Notes: generated from the sequence alone by a model not told the origin. A stretch of DNA of 64,000 nucleotides from Odobenus rosmarus divergens (GCF_000321225.1 NW_004450561.1:1594071-1658070); one strand, 5' to 3'. Positions 1 to 12,325 are shown, counted from the stretch's first letter. Numbers and translations are program-made.

Positions 1-131
1 TGCCTCAAAATGAATTCTACCTTGAGTTCACCCATATGTGATCTAGATGATCTTTAGATAAAATTTTGAATTTAGACTTTTGAGTTGATGACCTGTGAGA
101 GGCACATGAAGTTTGGAGGCCAGGGGCAGAA

Positions 132-489
132 TGCTATAGACTGAACTTTTGTGCCCCCTCAAAATTCACACATTGAAATCTAATCCCAAATATGATGGTA
201 TTTGGAAGTGGGTCCTCTGGGAGGTGATTAAGTCATGTGACCTCCCCCACTTAGGTCAAGCTGAAAATGGGATTAATGTACATATAAAAGCGATTTCAGA
301 GAACTCCTTTGCCCCTTTCACTATGTGAGCTTACAGTGAATATACTTCTATAAACCAGGAAGAGGGCTCTCCCCAGACACTGAATATGTCAGTGCTTGGG
401 CTTCCCAACCTCCACAACTGTGAGAAATAAATACCACCATGCTATCCAGACTTTGGTATTTTCTTAGAGCAGCCCAAACAGACTAAGAC
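132..489 (+). mobile_element. MaLR-type solo LTR (MLT1A/MSTD-like)
   Basis: The stretch begins TGCTATAGACTGAA and ends near AGACTAAGACC. It carries landmarks of this ERVL-MaLR LTR group in order: CCCCTCAAAATTCACAC, a GGGAGGTGATTAAGTCATG segment, a 'TATAAAAG' promoter-like segment, and AACTGTGAGAAATAAAT with its polyadenylation signal before the end. It is diverged and has no clear target duplication. The call comes from remembered consensus phrases, not a search. Confidence 0.75.
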
Positions 490-494
490 CATAT

Positions 495-905
495 CCCAAT
501 GGTCTCCTGACACCTCTGCCTTTAATCTCTTTCTTTTTAACACATACTGTAGACTATTGCCAAATTAACCTTCCTCCAGACTCTATTTTCATGTCCATTT
601 CCTGTGCAAAACTTTTAACACCTACCCATCAACTAGATGTTGAAGCACAAACTCTTTAACCCATTATTCCTTATATAGTCTGTTCCCAAATTACTTTTGC
701 AAATCCTCCTCCAACATCATAAATTCTTAACCAGTCAGAATGCTCATAGTACTTCCCTTAGGTGGAATGTTCCCTTACCACTTATCTGCTTATCCAATTC
801 CCAGTCAGCCCTGGTGCTTGTCCTCAAGTCCCACCTTTTCCATAAAAGATTTCTTTATCTTTCTTGCCTCTGAAATCTTATGCTGTCAACTTCATGCTGG
901 TCATT
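495..905 (+). repeat. L2-like LINE remnant
   Basis: A pyrimidine-rich run has the typical L2 3' layout: a 'CCTCCAGACTCTATTTTCATGTCC' style segment, 'GTCTGTTCCCAAATTAC', 'GGTGGAATGTTCCCTTACC', and 'CAAGTCCCACCTTTTCCATA'. It is very decayed, its boundaries are approximate, and no coding frame survives. Confidence 0.5.
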
Positions 906-1004
906 GATCGTGGCGCATTTCCCGGTGGCATATTTTTACTAGTTGCATTGCTAGTTCATTCTTCGTGAGGTTCCTTGAAGTCAGGTTCCATTTCTAACCA
1001 AATA

Positions 1005-1135
1005 GTTGAGCAACGTTGTTCAAGTCATTTACCTTCCCTGAGCTGCAAATTTCTCATATATAAAATAGTGATGATGATAATAATAGTAATTTCACTGGGT
1101 TGTTATGTTAAATAAATGAAAGTGTTTAACTATGA
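1005..1135 (+). repeat. MIR SINE fragment
   Basis: The order 'CAAGTCATTTACCTTCCCTG', 'CTGCAAATTTCTCATATATAAAAT', 'GTGATGATGATAATAATAGT' and 'GGGTTGTTATGTTAAATAAATGA' matches the right half of MIR in the plus direction. Confidence 0.65.
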
Positions 1136-1139
1136 AGTG

Positions 1140-2268
1140 TGTCAGCCTGAAAGTAAATCAGTGTTTCTTTGGGATCAAAGAATTGCAATTTGGGGAGCAC
1201 AGAACCCAGCAGTAACCAGACAAGTGTTCTGCATGAAGGGAGAAAGCAAGGTTTTTTTTTTATGAGAAACTAGAAAGGCAGAGTGGAAGGGTGACAATTA
1301 CATGACTTGGATAAAAAAGAATCAAATTGTTGATCGCCGCTAACAGGCTTAACCACTTCTGGATACACGATCAACTATTCTGTTGAACAACTAACAAACA
1401 AAACTATTCTGGTCTGCATTAGTTAACTATTCTGCCTACAGAAAGTCCACAACCACCAGTTTTATGGTCAGGATGCCTGTTGTCCTATTGAATTTATGGA
1501 AAATTGCTCGTAAAATAATTGCTGCTTCTGGCCCATTCCAAGTGTCTTTTTTGCTCAGTTCAAGAGTCCATTAGCCATTTGCTTTAGAAAGGAAAGTGGA
1601 ACTTTTCTCAAAATGGAGTCTCTCATGTACAGAAGTTTTAGACAAGTCCACAGGTGGGTAAGGCAGTTTGTCTACAGTGGCCTCTCCAACTCTATTTTAA
1701 AATGTCTCCAGCCACATCAGTTTTTCCACAAGTACTATATAGGTAGTTACAGTAAGTTATACTTTTGTTCGCATTCCTTATATGCTTACAAACAATGCTG
1801 GGTTTTAGGAGATGCTCAATGAACATTTTGGTGAAATGAACAATTTATTCACTTCTGGTAAATGACCCTTCTTTAAAGTTTTTCCTTTTCTTTTTCTAAA
1901 TTTTCTAAGATTCTAGATGAAGTTGACTGTGTCCCATGTCCCTTGGATGATAATGAACTGGGCTGAAATGAAGAGCATTCATAGTTGTTTGACTTCGCTG
2001 TTTTATGAAAGGTGATTCAGTTCTGACCTCAGGTCTTCAGAGAAGGAATATCGAATAGTTTGGTTCACGTATCTTCAGGGATACTATTCACCATTGGCAA
2101 TTGCCCCAGAAGGATTCTGTCAAAGTTGCCCATTCATTTGTTTCAAGAATCTTGTGGACATGAAGATTTCCAGAGTTGAGTTAAAGAGCTATTATAAATG
2201 TGTGTTTTGGTGGTGGTAATATAATTCAGCGGTGGTAATATAACTGGGCCAAATGGACCATTCTTGAC
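1140..2268. other. Unique intergenic DNA
   Basis: No gene, RNA or recognisable mobile element is visible. A short imperfect duplication of GGTGGTAATATAA occurs near 2,209 and 2,232. Confidence 0.5.
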
Positions 2269-2288
2269 AATAAACTAAGACATGTACA

Positions 2289-2476
2289 TATTGGGGACCT
2301 GGGTGACTTAATGGGTTAAGCAGCTGCCTTCAGCTCAGGTCATGATCTCGGGGTCCTGGGATTGAGCTCCACATCATGCTCTCTGCTCAGCGGGGAGCCT
2401 GCTTCTCTCTCTCATGCTCCCTCTATGCCCTCCCTCTCTCAAATAAAGTCTTAAAAATTTTTAAAAATAATAAAAA
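2289..2476 (+). mobile_element. SINEC (tRNA-derived carnivore SINE)
   Basis: Head GGGGACCTGGGTGACTTAAT, middle GCTGCCTTCAGCTCAGGTCA, and tail CTCTCAAATAAAGTCTTAAA followed by an A-rich run. It is flanked by an 18-bp duplication, AATAAACTAAGACATGTA at 2,269-2,286 and the same with one change at 2,477-2,494. Box A and box B are mutated. Confidence 0.95.
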
Positions 2477-2494
2477 AATAAACTAAGACATATA

Positions 2495-3461
2495 GACCTT
2501 CAACTGCCTGTGTTGAATTCATTAGTTTCTTTAACCCTGTATCCCTTTTCCTTTTGCTGAACTCGATCCAGTACTGTCTGCGTACTCAAGTTTCTACTTA
2601 TCTTATAAAGGTGTAAATTCTTAGAAAAAATTATATATGTCCCTGAAAAACTTATCAGATTAATTTTTTCAGGGATAAAACTAAAATATAGCATAAAAAT
2701 TATTGGTTAGTCTTCTGCTGACTGTTGACATTAATAAACCTTGGTGCTGACTAAAGGAATTACCATGTGACCCTGTGAATAGGACCCAGACCTGAAACAC
2801 TGCTCCGAACTGAACAATTCATCTCTACATTTTCTGGCTATTTTGCCAAATGAAAGAATGGCTGACCATCCCAAATGTGTTTGTTTTACTTCCTTTTTAG
2901 TAGCAAAATCAGACCATTATAATTATTATTTTTACTATGAAAGTACCCCCCCCGCCCATTTTAAGGTGGCTGAGTTTATGGTGTCTCAGAACTGATTAGC
3001 CAACTAAACTATGCTATGCAATTTTATCCAAACCATCCAAAGAGCTCCAATTAACAGACTTTTGGGGGACTTCAAACAGTGAGAGCCTTTGAATCTAAGC
3101 CATTCCCCAAGGCAGCATCTACTCGGCTAAAGTAAAGGGGAGATCTGGCAGTTATTCTCTCGATTTGATCAGTCTAGCTAGTCAGATCTCTATCTCCCTG
3201 CTGAATTAGCTGGTTTGGCTGCCTACACTGATCAAATCAGATGGATAATGGTCCAATCTTTCTTGCATTTTGTATCCTATAAACAGAGCTTAGAATAAAC
3301 AACACTAACTACAGCCAATAACTGGTCTTCCTCCTTTTAAAGGATTGCTATTCTGCAATTACTAAGCCAATTGTCCAAGGTCAGGATGTTCTGTTGGTTG
3401 GTGTCAAGGTGTTTTTTGGTTTGGTTTCATTTCCACCCACTGTCAACCAAATCGGTCCATT
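2495..3461. other. Unique intergenic DNA with a conserved-looking block and inverted repeat
   Basis: No coding signal. The segment from about 3,060 to 3,300 is of mixed base composition and free of recognisable repeats. It contains an inverted repeat: GATTTGATCAGTCTAG at 3,162-3,177 pairs with 3,223-3,238, with 15 of 16 positions complementary and a 45-nt loop. Confidence 0.5.
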
Positions 3462-3473
3462 TAGAGATGTTTA

Positions 3474-3672
3474 TTTTTATTTATTTTTAAAGATTTTATT
3501 TACTTATTTGACAGAGGGATAGAACAAGCAGGCAGAGTGGCAGGCAGAGGGAGAGGGAGAAGCAGGCTCTCCACTGAGCAGGGAACCGGACATGGGGCTT
3601 GATCCCAGGACCCCAGGATCATGACCTGAGCCGAAGGCAGCCACTTAACCCACTGAGCCACGTGGGTGCCCC
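3474..3672 (-). mobile_element. SINEC, minus strand
   Basis: A T-rich complement of the tail (AAAGATTTTATTTACTTATT) precedes (GAGAGG)-rich sequence. It ends with GAGCCACGTGGGTGCCCC, the complement of the tRNA-like head. The 12-bp target duplication TAGAGATGTTTA is at 3,462-3,473 and 3,673-3,684. Confidence 0.95.
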
Positions 3673-4378
3673 TAGAGATGTTTAAAACTGGTTAAAACCT
3701 TAACACTATCCTCTACCCCAACTGTGAATACCAAAAACACCTCTGAAATGGAAAATACACCACACAAATAAGGAACTACCTAGTTTTCTGTTATCTAAAA
3801 CACAGCCACTGTTCTTTCTAGTCCATTGAACAGCTCTGTTCCAAGAGCCAGAACATAGTCCTACTAAAGTAGCATTAATAATTTAGTTTTGGTTTTGCAT
3901 CATTAGATACTGAGGCCACTGATGTTGTACCACTTATCTCTCAACCCAGGGGCATCTGCTATGACCAGTTTCCCATTTTTAATGATGGCACTAAGCCATA
4001 GAAAAGACTATCAAATTGTTATTTTCCTTTTATGAATGGTGACTCAAAGACCATTTAGAAGTTTTATTGCATTCTTTTTGTGGTACCCCTTAGAAGGTGA
4101 CTTTATGAAAGCTGTTTTGCACTCTCTTTGGGGAGCTTCGTCTGGGGGGAAACTATCAAGTGATTTTCTTGATATAAACCACTGACAAGAGTATTTTCTC
4201 TTCCCTAAAAAGCAAGAAGAGAAAAGAGAAACAAATGGCTTGCCTGAAAAAGTTGATGTTTTTAAATAATGAGAGAAAACTGATCTTGGCTCTCTCAAAC
4301 AGTGGTTCCCTCTACTGGCAGGGGAGAGGGTTTGGTGCCCTTTGGACTTTGAGTACTGACTCTGTGTGTATTTTATAT

Positions 4379-4402
4379 ACACACACACACACACACACAC
4401 AC
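4379..4402. repeat. (CA)12 microsatellite
   Basis: An uninterrupted run of CA dinucleotides of about 24 bp, flanked by TATATA on both sides. Confidence 0.95.
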
Positions 4403-4965
4403 TATATCTACGTAAAATATATATAGTCACACACCAGATAGTCCTAGCATAAAACGGTGCTGGTCACTAAGTCTCCCAGCATATCTTTTTCCAAGTCCTG
4501 GATTTTCTCCTATGGATATGCTGAGTATTCTTTCTTACTCTTTCAACTCTTCTTCCAATCTTCCTTTCTCCAAAATGGGTTCAGTACCTCCCACCCTTTC
4601 CCCCCACTCTTTCCTTCTTCTTATCCCCCAGCATGTTGGTCATCAGTCCGTTAATCTCATTACTTGATGCTGTTATACAAAATTAGCATGATTTTCATGT
4701 AAGCGCAAGGAGGTGTTATTCATCCCCAAAGGACTTCAAAGTAAACAAGTTGATTGTAAACTCTTCAGTATCCAAAAAATATGTTTTCCATCTTCTTGGC
4801 TCCATATCATATCAATTTTTATAGACTGATAAATGTGGCTAATAATAAACATTAGCTGACCACATACCAGAAGTTAAGTGGAACACAGAAGGTTGGGTCT
4901 CATTTGAAAGGATCTCTTCTGGTGATGGTAAATTCTGAGTGTGTTTGTCTGTGTATGTGAATGCA

Positions 4966-4990
4966 TGTGTGTGTGTGTGTGTGTGTGTGT
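4966..4990. repeat. (TG)n microsatellite
   Basis: About 25 bp of uninterrupted TG, within a longer imperfect TGTG/TATG zone from about 4,937 to 5,018. Confidence 0.95.
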
Positions 4991-5769
4991 ACATATGTAT
5001 ATGCATGTGTGTGTACACATCTCTCCTTGTGGGAAGAGGGTGGTCTGTCAGAGAGGAGCAGAAGGATATAAGAAAAGAAGGTGACTATATGAGGATGGCA
5101 AAAATAGGACATCTGTGCTACCATTCCCTAAGTCTGCTTTTAAGGTATAGGTCACAGAGTGAGCCTTGCATTCTTTCCCAGTGAGCCAAATATAGCCCAA
5201 ACTTGCTGTTCCATTCAGCCACTACCTACTGGAATTTATAAGGAAACCTATTTATACTCATGACCTTGACAATTTCTTTCCAGTCCCCAAAGTCTAAAGA
5301 CAAATCTATCGGTGTTTTTCTTCTGAGATTAAAAAGTCTTCTTGTAGGCTTTCAATTCAAAACTGGAATGATCTTTATTCAGGGCCTCTTGGGAATTTTA
5401 CACATTTCATGAAGACTTAGGGAAGCAGTTATACTTTTGCTTCTCTCTAAAACATCTGTTCCCACTGCTAGGAATTTGGGTCACTGTTTTATTCTTTATA
5501 TTTAACTATCTAGGGAATTTCCAACTTTCATACGCAGGCAGGCATAAATTTCTTAAGTTTATTAAAATGTGTTTTCTAGAAAGTGAAAAGGAAATGTAGG
5601 TGGCTCATGATAAATTGTGTTATAGCATGCACAATATAAGGACAAGATTTTATTTCTGATTTAACCCTAATCTTCACTCTAACTTGAATCCACCAGAAGT
5701 ATGATTATTCAATATGTATAACATCCAGATATATATCTGATATGTACCGGGAAAAATATATGGAGATCC

Positions 5770-5995
5770 AGTAGGGCAGAGTGGTTATGAGACTGGTGCT
5801 AACTTGCTGAGTTGGAATCCCAGCTCAGTTACTCTCTAGCTGGATGATTTAGGGCAAGTTACCTAATCTTTTGATGTCTCAATTTCTTCATATGTGAAAA
5901 AAAAGAGTACTTAACTCTAGGATTATTTGGGGATTTGTTGATTTAATTCATATCAAGTGTTTAGAAGACGAAGTACACAATAATATTAGCTACTA
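5770..5995 (+). repeat. MIR SINE, nearly full length
   Basis: It reads in MIR order: GGCAGAGTGGTTATGAG, TTGGAATCCCAGCTCAG, GGGCAAGTTACCTAATCTTT, TCAATTTCTTCATATGTGAA, then an AATAATATTAGCTA end. Confidence 0.75.
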
Positions 5996-6185
5996 TAGCC
6001 ATACAGTTGATACTGAAATTAACCACACGATGCCACTCCTAGCTATACAGCATCCAATCAGCGGTATGCATCTTAGTCGGTCTTTAGGCTCTGTCTGTCA
6101 ACCTGTATAACTCCTAGAATATTCATGACTTTAAGAAGGTACTGTATAATTTTAAGAAGGCATATTCAAATCAGCCAGCTTATTT

Positions 6186-6380
6186 ATTTTTTTTAAAGAT
6201 TTCATTTATTTACTTGACAGAGAGACACAGCGAGAGCAGGAACACAAGCAGGGGGAGTGGGAGAGGGAGAAGCAGGCTTCCCGCCGAGCAGGGAGCCCGA
6301 TGCGAGACTCGATCCCAGGACGCTGGGATCACGACCCGAGCCGAAGGCAGACGCTCAACGACTGAGCCACCCAGGCGCCC
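6186..6380 (-). mobile_element. SINEC, minus strand, young-looking
   Basis: Starts with the complement of the AT-rich tail and ends GAGCCACCCAGGCGCCCC, an intact head complement with CpGs still present. The 14-bp duplication CAGCCAGCTTATTT is at 6,172-6,185 and 6,381-6,394. The preserved CpGs suggest a relatively recent insertion. Confidence 0.97.
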
Positions 6381-6464
6381 CAGCCAGCTTATTTTAAAAC
6401 AAGAACATTGTATATACCAATTTTTAGTGCATTGTATGGTCAGATGCAGTAGTTAAATATCTAT

Positions 6465-6605
6465 TCTGTATTATTTACTATCCTACACTACAAATAAGAA
6501 AACTGAAGCCCAGAGGTAAAAGTGATTATCCCAGGTCCCCCAGCTAAAAAGTGCCAGAGCCAGGGTTTAAACCTGGTCAGCTTACTCTGTTCTATTGTAT
6601 TAAAG
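6465..6605 (-). repeat. MIR SINE fragment, minus strand
   Basis: AAGAAAACTGAAGCCCAGAG, a GTCCCCCAGCTAAAAAGTG segment and GCCAGGGTTTAAACCTGG match the MIR core on the minus strand. Confidence 0.65.
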
Positions 6606-9130
6606 AAGGCGTGGGAAGGCATGGAGTGAGAGTCTAGTAAATGCACACAAGATAACACCATCTTCTATAAATAAAACTTTCTATGCTTGAACTGGGAGAA
6701 TATGCCTGAATCAATATTATTTGATACAAAGCCTTAGTTTTCTGAGAAAAAAATGCATGGAAAAAATAAGGAAATATTCAGAGAGCTCACTTCATTGCCA
6801 TTGTTCTGTTCATAGTTTTTTTGTTTTGTTTTGTTTTTGCACTCTTTTCACCCAGTTAAGAAGCAACTTGTCAACTATGTTAAAAATAACTGGTCAATTG
6901 ATAATGCATTACTGTAGCCTAACTTTTCAGATGGAAATTAAGCCTGTGATAACCATTGGTTTTCTCAGGCTCAATATTTTACACAACTATTACAGGAATT
7001 TCTTCTGCCCAGCATATGGATCCAAGCTCAAACTTCAGCAGCAATGACCATTGATTTGTAACTTTGTGTCCCACAGTCCTTTTGGGCTTTCTCCAGGCAG
7101 AATACTGGAGGGTATTCTCCAGGGGGGTAACTTTTGACAGTGTCCAGTGCGGTGCCACAGAAAAACTAGATCTACTCTCCAGCTGTGTTCCTCCAGGCAA
7201 CCCCCTGAGCCCCCTCCGTTCATTCCCCTGCAGTGTCTGACTCTCTTTCTTGAACACCATAGACTAATTGCACAGCACCTAAACTATCAAATGACCTCCA
7301 GAATTTTAAACTTTCAAGATATTAAAAAAAAAAACAAAAAAAAAAACAAACTCTTGCAAGTGTGATTCTGTTCTGAGCACCTTTGATACAATTTATCAAC
7401 AGATCGTTTTCTTCTCCAGGTTGGATGAAAAAAAGAAAATAAAATCAAATCACTATAGGCTTCTTCTGGTTCTACACTAAAATATCCCAGAGGGTATAAA
7501 CTCAAGATTGCTTCACAAATCCTACACAATTTTTATAGATGATGAACAACCCTGTGGGAAATAAATTATGATAGTCAGCTAGGAAATGGAAAATGCCTAA
7601 AAATTTCTAAAAATAATGATTACATTTCTCCACTGTTTGACACATAGCCATTTTTACCGAAGCACATAGAGTCAGCGTTAGGAAGGGTTGCTTGTTGGTG
7701 CTTGTTGTAAAGCTGTTCTTTCTGGTCTACCTTCGCCGGAGACTTTGGGAGGAAGGAGCCTTCAGTGTCACATCCCGCAATAGTTCATCTTGCCTCCTCT
7801 CCCAAATCCATCTCTCATGTTTTCTCTGTCTTGGCAATAAAAATACCATTACCAGCCATTCTTCTTTCTTCCTGTAAAAATTAGAACATGCCTCTGAATA
7901 TTTAAATATTTGAATTTTAGTAAGCCCTTTCCTCAAAAACAGTGTCTGTTATTCTGTATCAAAAAATATGAGAAGAATCTTCTGTTTTTTGTTTTTGTTT
8001 TGCCACAGATAAGATAAAGTGCATTAAAAGTTTTGGAAAATACTGAAAATGTAGACACTTTATTACGTTTTGAAATAGAACTTGGATTTTTCTCGCTTAA
8101 CTGTTGTTTAATTGATTCTGTTTGTCTATTGTGTTTTCTCTTTATTTTATACCTCTTTTTTTCCCTCCATCTATGTCACCCATTCCTCCTCTGGCAACCA
8201 CCAGAGTGTTTGTATATAAGAGTCTGTTTATTTTATTCTTCTTCAGAGATATCTTGTATCCTAAGGATAACTTCTCATGAAAGATAATTTTGTGTGCTGT
8301 AGTTAAAAAAATGAGATCTTTCCCTAAATTTCCTTCCTCTAGTCTGTTCTGTATCTAATACATTCTGAATCTACTTATCTCCTGCTAGTTAAATTATACT
8401 GTTTCTGTTTCATTCACATAGCAAGTAACCTTGCTGCATAGAAGGCACAACAATTCTTAATTGAAGTGGATATGGCAAGGGGGTAACTCTTTCACCCTGT
8501 GACTCAGTCTTTCAAAGCTGAGGAAGAGACTTAGAATGCTACTGTCTACAAAATAAAGAAAAGTAGCACAAAGACAGAATTAAAATAAAGGAAGCTGGCT
8601 CTAGTGTGGGATAAAGGAAAACAAGCTTAGTTGGGGTGATTTTTTGTAATAGAGAAATAAAATATTTGTTTACCAAAGCCTAAAGATAAACTCTAAAAGT
8701 AGACCTACTGTTACAAAATACAAGAACAGAATATGGCTGAATACTACTTCATTTTCCTTGTAAAATATATGTATTCAGTGGTCTCACCTAGGGTATAACT
8801 CGTAAGGTAAAAGTTTGGTGCAAAATGATGTCTTCCTTAGGATATTTTTCTTTAAAAAATAATTCATTTGTAATTCCTTTAAAAAAGTCCAAAAGAAAAA
8901 CATCAACTTTTTTCTTATTACACAATTTATATATCCCATAGTGAGATGGTTTTCTCAAAACTTGAAGTTTCATATGTTTTAGAAAATGTTAACAGGGAAA
9001 TTTACTTAATTTTCCAACTACTGGCATTCCTGGAAAAAAATATTACGTATTGGTTTCTCTTTAGTTTAATGGGGCTTTGTTTATGTTGCTTGTTTTCTTT
9101 TTATTATGTAACATTTGATAATTTTATAAT
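6606..9130. other. AT-rich intergenic DNA, mostly unique
   Basis: No supported gene. About 8,165-8,260 resembles the LINE-1 3' UTR phrase 'CATTCCTCCTCTGGCAACCA', so a small L1 relic may lie there. An A-rich simple tract lies at about 7,321-7,350. Open frames of 93-108 codons near 6,721-7,260 overlap on opposite strands and show no protein family motif. Confidence 0.45.
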
Positions 9131-10010
9131 TTTATAATAATGGTATCAAAGTGTACATATAGTAATTCATCACCCAACTTAAGATCTGAATATCACCAAT
9201 ACCACTGAGTCAGCTGTGTGTTCCTTCCCTACTTTACACTCTAGCCTTTTGTATTCCACTCCATCTTCCCCTATTCTACGTCAGTTGCTACATTTTATGT
9301 TTGTTGTTCCTTTACTTTTTATTTTAAAAAGCTTTCCCACATGTGTAAGTTGTTGCTAAAGAATAAATCATTTAAATAAGCATGCACTCTTCTGGAACTT
9401 GCTTTCACTCATTACTAAATTTATCCATATTATTGTTCATAACTATATCTCTTATTTTTTAACTGATTTATGATATTTCATTAGCTAAATATACCACATC
9501 TATAAATAAATATACCACATATAACTATCTGTAGTCCATGACATTTGGGTTGCTGTTATTAACAGTAAGGCCGTGAACAATTTTTACACATCTATTGGTG
9601 TATGATGAGGTTTCTAAATTATGTACTTAAAGTGGAACTTATAGGTACTGAAGTATGCACGTGATCAAATTTACAAGATAAGACCAACCTGTTTTCCAAG
9701 ATTGTTAAACCAATTTAGACTTTTACTGGTAGTTTATGAGGATTCATGTTGCTCAATTAGCCTTATCAACTCTTGCTATTATCAGATTTACTCATTTTGC
9801 CCATTTAGTGGGTGTAAAATTTTGTTTTTCATTTTAATTTATATTTCTATTATTACTAAGAAGGTTTAACATATTTTTGTTTATCTGCCATTGTTTCCTC
9901 TAATAAAGTATGGCTACTAATCCTTTTGTGCTTTTCGTTTCTACTAGATTGTCTTTCCTTATTGATTTATAGTTCATCATCCACCTAATTTGTGGCTTGA
10001 ACAACAACTC
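9131..10010 (-). repeat. Old L1M fragment, 3' ORF2 region
   Basis: Minus-strand LINE-1. Phrases such as GACATTTGGGTTGCTG, 'GTAAGGCCGTGAACAAT' and 'CCCATTTAGTGGGTGTAAAA' correspond to the region coding for the C-terminal part of ORF2 in old mammalian L1s. It is heavily mutated with no open frame. It is probably the 3' part of the same old L1M that reappears in pieces up to about 20.8 kb. Confidence 0.55.
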
Positions 10011-10029
10011 TGTTTGTGGTGTCTTTTGA

Positions 10030-10175
10030 TAGTTAGTGGCCGACTCTTGATTTTGGCTGAGGTCACGATCTCACGGTCAGGGATCTAAAGATTCTCTTTC
10101 TCCCTCTCCCTTTGCCCCTCCCTCCACTCATACTCTCACTCTCTCTCTCTAAATAAATACAAACTTAAAAAAAGA
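10030..10175 (+). mobile_element. SINEC, internally deleted
   Basis: AGTTAGTGGCCGACTCTTGA, then TTTTGGCTGAGGTCACGATC, then a jump to AGATTCTCTTTCTCCCTCTC and AAATAAATACAAAC. The middle segment, roughly 50 bp of a normal copy, is missing. The wording is of the older SINEC type. Confidence 0.85.
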
Positions 10176-11044
10176 AATTCTACCCCTTATCCTTATATAT
10201 TATTTAATCTCAAATATATTTTCCTATATATTATTCTAAATGTGTTAAAAATTGCCATTCACTGTATGTCTGTAATTTTTTAATTTTTGTGTGTAATGAA
10301 AACAGAAAAATATAATTTTATATATGTATTTTTTAATTTGGGAAAGCAATGCTCCAGCACTTGAATAGTCCCTCTTTTCTATATTTCCAATATCACATTG
10401 TCAGATTTTTTTTTTAAAGATTTTATTTATTTATTTGAGAAAGAGAGAGCACAAGTCTGGGAGAGAGGCAGAGGCAGAAGCAGAGGGAGAAGCAGGCTCC
10501 CTGCTGAGCAAGGAGTCTGATCCGGGACTCGATCCCAGGACCCTGGGATCATGATCTGAGTCAAAGGCAGCTGCTTAACTGACTGAGCTACCCAGGTGCC
10601 CCACATTTGTTAGATTTTAAGTGTTCATGGATGGTGATGGACTGTTTCTAACTCTCTAACCTGTTTTATTAGTCATTTTTTCTATACTTGTTGCAAGACA
10701 TTATTTAAGTCTTAATATCTGAAAAGGCAAGCCCTTTCACCTTCTTCTCTACCTTCCCTCACCTCTTCCCTCTCTTTTCCCATTAGAAGGATTCATGTGC
10801 CTTTCTTCTTTCACAGAAGTGTTAAAATTAGAATAACGGATTCCTTGAAATTTTGTTGGAATTTGTTAAAATTGCTCTCATCTATGAGATCCATTTGGGG
10901 ATTAATGATATGGTTCAAAATTGAGACATTCTATCTATAAAGTTGATATATTTCGCCACTTACAACTTTTGTCACATAGGTTCATAGGCACTTTGTATTT
11001 TGTTGATGTTATAATGTATTTTGTACATTTGCCTGCATATCACT
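10176..11044 (-). repeat. Old L1M fragment, ORF2 region
   Basis: AT-rich sequence resembling the reverse complement of old L1 ORF2 (for example 'GAAATTTTGTTGGAATTTGT' and 'TTGATGTTATAATGTATTTTG'). It is interrupted by the SINE at 10,410-10,601. No frame is open and the family is uncertain. Confidence 0.45.
10410..10601 (-). mobile_element. SINEC, minus strand
   Basis: Tail complement TTTTTAAAGATTTTATTTAT at the left, head complement GAGCTACCCAGGTGCCCC at the right. The flanking duplication CACATTGTCAGATTTT (10,394-10,409) matches 10,602-10,618 with small changes. Confidence 0.95.
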
Positions 11045-11240
11045 TTATTTGACAAATTCTTATTGAGTCCTTACTATGTGTCAGGTACTGTTCTAGGTGT
11101 ACAGGACAGAGCAGTTAAAAAAAATTGAGAAGATAAACAAGAAAAAGTTAAAAAAAAAACCAAAAACCTTATGGGCTTTATATTCTATGGTGGATGGACA
11201 ACAAACAAAATAAACAGGTAAACTAGTAAGAAGTTTACCT
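11045..11240 (-). repeat. L2-like LINE 3' end, minus strand
   Basis: TTCTTATTGAGTCCTTACTA, TGTCAGGTACTGTTCTAGGT, then a CTTATGGGCTTTATATTCTA segment and 'AAACAAAATAAACAGG' match the reverse complement of the L2 3' end. Confidence 0.65.
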
Positions 11241-11375
11241 ATTTGATAATAAGTGGCTGGAAAACTAAACACAACAAAGCTTAAAAATCAGTGATAATGG
11301 TTTTGGTAGTGGGCTATAATTTTAAGTACGGTACTGAGAGAAGTTCTTATTGACAGTAAGAATTACGAGTGAATT

Positions 11376-11568
11376 TTTTTTTTTTTAAAGATTTTATTTA
11401 TTTATTTGACAGAGAGAGAGAGAGAGCATGAGCAGGGGAGTGGCAGGGAGAGGGAGAAGCAGACTCCCCACTGAGCAAGGAGCCTAAGGCAGGACTTGAT
11501 CCCAGGACCCTGGGGTCATGAGCTGAGCCAAAGGCAGACGCTTAACGACTGAGACACCCAGGTACTCC
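11376..11568 (-). mobile_element. SINEC, minus strand
   Basis: Long T run, GATTTTATTTATTTATTTGA, a (GA)n tract, and the head complement GAGACACCCAGGTACTCC. The 13-bp duplication TTACGAGTGAATT (11,363-11,375) matches 11,569-11,581 with one change. Confidence 0.95.
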
Positions 11569-11581
11569 TTATGAGTGAATT

Positions 11582-12299
11582 CTTGAACAATATGGGTGTT
11601 TTTTTGTTTTTGTTGTTTGTCGGTACCTAGGAAATGAAATTTATTGTTTATATTCATCTTATATTCAATTACCTTGTTAAACTCTCCTAAACTCTATTAG
11701 TTTTATCAATTTGTCCATAGATTATTTTGGATTTGCTATGTAGGCAATTATAAGCAAATATACTATCTGTGATTAAGGAATCAATTTATTTCTACTTATT
11801 TCTTTTCATTCTCTATGTCCTTTCTTGTCCTATTTTATTTCACTCTCTAAAGTCTTTTTTATGTTGAATGTTGAATTTCCACAAGTGATGATAAGTTAAA
11901 TTTTGTCTTGTTTTTGGTATTAACAGAATTTTTTTTTGGAATTTCCCCATTAAGGATGATGTTTACACCGAATTTTTTATAGATCTGCTTTATCCAATTA
12001 AGGTTTTCTCTTCTAGTTCAAGTTTTGTAACACATTTCTTTCTCATGGGGGTGTTTAATTTTTTAAGTGTTTAATCTCTGGAGTTTTAGATGGTCTTTTC
12101 AATTTTCTCTTACAATCTGTCATTGTGGTAGATTTTAAAAAGAAATTTGATTGGCTGTAACATCCTAATATAAACCCAACTCAATTTAACATACCACTGA
12201 GGTTTATTTGCTAAAAAACTGAAAGATTTTTGGTTATGTTCATGAATGAGAGTGATTAAAAAAAACATCCCATTATTGTTTTAGTATGATAGACAAATT
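11582..12299 (-). repeat. Old L1M fragment, ORF2 middle
   Basis: The minus strand resembles the reverse-transcriptase-coding region of old L1 ORF2, with phrases corresponding to the segment downstream of the polymerase motif. The frame is destroyed. The sequence resumes at 13,507, past a younger L1 insertion. Confidence 0.5.
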
Positions 12300-12325
12300 G
12301 AGAGCAATCTCTTTTATTTTTTTTT

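Larger units (their letters stand above)
3685..5769. other. Unique intergenic DNA
   Basis: No gene or recognisable transposon. It holds the two dinucleotide repeats listed separately. Open frames of up to 128 codons here run through the simple repeats and show no family motif, so I treat them as chance. Confidence 0.5.

Noticed and set aside
4044..4430. A 128-codon open frame on the minus strand, the longest in the window
   Set aside because: It starts beside, and runs through, a CA repeat giving a Val/Cys run. No domain was recognised.
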